Source of the DNA: Stutzerimonas nosocomialis
GTDB taxonomy: Bacteria; Pseudomonadota; Gammaproteobacteria; Pseudomonadales; Pseudomonadaceae
Direction: 5' to 3'
Length of the DNA stretch: 64,000 bases
Assembly (NCBI RefSeq): GCF_005876855.1
Contig: NZ_QLAE01000009.1
Span: forward strand, 91,280 to 155,279
How positions within the stretch are numbered: the stretch's first letter is position 1; each line of letters starts with the position of its first letter. Shown here one piece after another: positions 62,976 to 64,000 of this stretch. A program made the position numbers and the translations under genes. The notes beneath the pieces are model-generated. The model worked only from the letters and a program-made list of their open reading frames with translations, did not search any database and was not told the origin of the DNA.

Positions 62976-63467
62976 ATGAACAGTCTCTGGATCAGAGCCG
63001 GCCTGCTCGGCGCCGCACTGCTGTCGAGTTCGACGCTGCTGGCCTCCGACGACCTGGTCGACAATGGCGATCTCTTCGGCAGCAGCAGCTTCACCGTCGG
63101 CAGCAGCATCCCGGGCCTCGGTACGCCTCCGCCCGACGGGCAGAGCGCCCTGGTGCAGCAGCAGGGCACGCAGAACGTCGCCACCCTGGAGCAGAGCGGC
63201 CAGGGCCTGCTGGGCGACATCGTCCAGCAGGGCAGCGACCAGGAAGCCTACATTCTTCAGCAGGGCACCAACTCGGTGGCCAGCATCCTGCAGTCCGGCT
63301 ACGGCAACGCCGCCAGCATCAACCAGACGGGCGACGGCAACGAGGCCGCGATCGTCCAGCACGGTGCCTACAACAATGCGGGCATCAACCAGTACGGCGA
63401 TGGCCTGCAGAGTTCGGTCATCCAGTTCGGCGACGGCCAGACCATCCAGATCAACCAATACCGCTGA
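62976..63467 (+). CDS. csgB: Curlin repeat protein (CsgB/CsgA-like)
   Basis: Secreted amyloid subunit of 163 residues. Signal peptide AGLLGAALLSSSTLLAS. A 30-residue linker (25-57) leads into five ~22-residue curlin repeats: 58-80, 81-102, 103-124, 125-146, and a shorter 147-163. Each has the alternating pattern Q..G..N..A with I/V/L strands, e.g. SILQSGYGNAASINQTG. The last ends QYR like CsgB. Whether it nucleates (CsgB) or is the major subunit (CsgA) is uncertain; no second curlin gene is in view. Confidence 0.88.
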   Translation: MNSLWIRAGLLGAALLSSSTLLASDDLVDNGDLFGSSSFTVGSSIPGLGTPPPDGQSALVQQQGTQNVATLEQSGQGLLGDIVQQGSDQEAYILQQGTNSVASILQSGYGNAASINQTGDGNEAAIVQHGAYNNAGINQYGDGLQSSVIQFGDGQTIQINQYR

Positions 63468-63481
63468 GCCTGCCCGCCCGC

Positions 63482-63504
63482 GGTCTCGCCAGACCGGCGA
63501 GACC
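63482..63504 (+). promoter_or_regulatory. Hairpin after the curlin gene
   Basis: GGTCTCGCC and GGCGAGACC, 9-bp stem with 5-nt loop, 14 bp past the curlin stop and without a T run. It could stabilise the curlin mRNA and limit expression of the next gene. Confidence 0.5.
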
Positions 63505-63586
63505 GGCGCGGCCCCGGCGGTCATGCCGCGGTAACGGCCAGCCGTCACCCTGACGCAGGCCCAACCCGACCATCGAGGACATCGCC

Positions 63587-63655
63587 ATGAGCACCGTCAT
63601 TTTCGTCAGCGGCGCACCAGCGCGGCTCCCTGGGGCCGGGCGGTGCGGATGTTGA
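63587..63655 (+). CDS. Mini-ORF overlapping the CsgC/H-like start
   Basis: ATG at 63587 has a good ribosome site (GAGGA, seven bases upstream) and reads 22 codons (MSTVIFVSGAPARLPGAGRC..) to a TGA at 63653-63655. That stop lies within the first codons of the CsgC/H-like frame (GTG 63643, ATG 63649). It may be a translational-coupling leader, or the true start of the gene separated by a frameshift. No homology is claimed. Confidence 0.35.
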   Translation: MSTVIFVSGAPARLPGAGRCGC

Positions 63656-63999
63656 GCATGGCCCTGGGCGGCTGGCTGATCGCCGCGGCGCCCGGCGGGG
63701 TCGAGGTGCAGCTGCAGCTCGAGCCGGTCGAACAGGAGCGGGTGGAACTGGCGCTGTGCCTGCGCGGCAGCGGCCAGCGGGTCGACTATCGGCTGACCGT
63801 GAGGGCCAGGGGTCTGGCCGGTACCAGCCAGACCAGCCAGGGCGGCCAGCTGACCCTGTCGGACCAGCCCCAGTGTCCGCTGCGCAACCGGCTCGGCATC
63901 AGCCCCGGCGCGCATCTGGACGCGGAGCTGCAGTGGTCGGTCGATGGCGTCGAACAGCCGCCGCTGCAGCGCTCCTACCCCGACCAGCACGACGCCTAG
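63643..63999 (+). CDS. CsgC/CsgH-like curli chaperone
   Basis: About 118 residues. Short hydrophobic start MLSMALGGWLIAAAP, then a beta-rich domain with VEVQLQLEPVEQERVELAL, GLAGTSQTSQGGQLTLSD and DAELQWSVDGVEQPPLQ. The SGxSQTxQ-type turn and overall pattern resemble CsgC (E. coli) and CsgH, periplasmic inhibitors of premature amyloid formation. The CxC pair of E. coli CsgC is replaced by two separate Cys. Start is uncertain: GTG 63643, or ATG at 63649 or 63658, or the upstream mini-ORF after a frameshift. Ends at TAG 63997-63999. Confidence 0.68.
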   Translation: MRMLSMALGGWLIAAAPGGVEVQLQLEPVEQERVELALCLRGSGQRVDYRLTVRARGLAGTSQTSQGGQLTLSDQPQCPLRNRLGISPGAHLDAELQWSVDGVEQPPLQRSYPDQHDA

Positions 64000-64000
64000 C

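Noticed and set aside
1-64000. CRISPR arrays, tRNA/rRNA genes, insertion sequences, prophage or classical defence islands
   Set aside because: No regularly spaced repeats, cloverleaf sequences, transposase or integrase motifs, or phage genes were found by reading; a covariance or profile search was not possible here.

Overview
The window is about 66-68% GC and almost wholly coding. Gene content and order look like a Pseudomonas chromosome of the aeruginosa/stutzeri type. Blocks recognisable from P. aeruginosa include bioB-F-H-C-D beside comF, paralogous acyl-CoA dehydrogenases, ilvD/yfcE-like/folA/glpQ, thyA-lgt-tauE-NRDE-ptsP-rppH-HAD-endA-MFS-ilvA-rpiA, and serA divergent from a D-2-hydroxyglutarate dehydrogenase-like gene. 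No tRNA, rRNA, IS element, prophage or CRISPR array was seen. All family and synteny statements come from motif reading and recall, not from a database search.

Layout. 1-4.4 kb: an acyl-CoA dehydrogenase cut by the window edge, a membrane diguanylate cyclase, a second acyl-CoA dehydrogenase with two PsrA-like boxes upstream, and a small unknown gene. 4.6-10.7 kb: an SRPBCC protein, the biotin operon read leftward, and divergent comF. 10.8-16.1 kb: SrkA/RdoA-like kinase, a small membrane protein, mutM, an HDOD protein, a PfpI-type protein and an RlmI-type rRNA methyltransferase. 16.4-20.9 kb: a polyamine-type ABC importer with hairpins around its binding-protein gene. 21.2-25.6 kb: ilvD, a YfcE-like phosphodiesterase, folA and a periplasmic glycerophosphodiesterase. 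25.7-30.1 kb: a DUF2868 membrane protein, a DUF3482 GTPase, a tandem universal stress protein, and a convergent orphan ParA-like ATPase.

30.2-35.2 kb: a five-gene branched-chain-type ABC importer with overlapping cistrons, preceded by a leader region with an AAnAAnAA (Hfq/Crc-type) motif and a possible 35-codon ORF. 35.2-38.1 kb: a quinone-oxidoreductase-like enzyme and an EamA exporter, divergent from a LysR regulator. 38.1-49.7 kb: housekeeping genes, including thymidylate synthase, lipoprotein maturation, the nitrogen PTS and RNA 5'-end processing. 49.7-54.4 kb: an SdiA-regulated-domain protein, an FAH-family hydrolase, the D-2-hydroxyglutarate dehydrogenase and serA, with a perfect 16-bp palindrome between the last two.

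54.4-60.3 kb: small secreted proteins, the autotransporter esterase EstA (with a second AAnAAnAA motif), an AI-2E-family membrane protein and an OPT-family transporter. 60.5-64.0 kb: a curli amyloid cluster on one strand, csgD-csgE-csgF-csgG-curlin-csgC/H-like. Curli is not the usual amyloid of Pseudomonas (which is Fap), and this cluster has only one curlin gene in view. The most distinctive material is the curli cluster and its start-site and hairpin details, the DUF2868/DUF3482 GTPase pair, the catabolite-control-like leader before the ABC operon, and the PsrA-like and LysR-like operator candidates.
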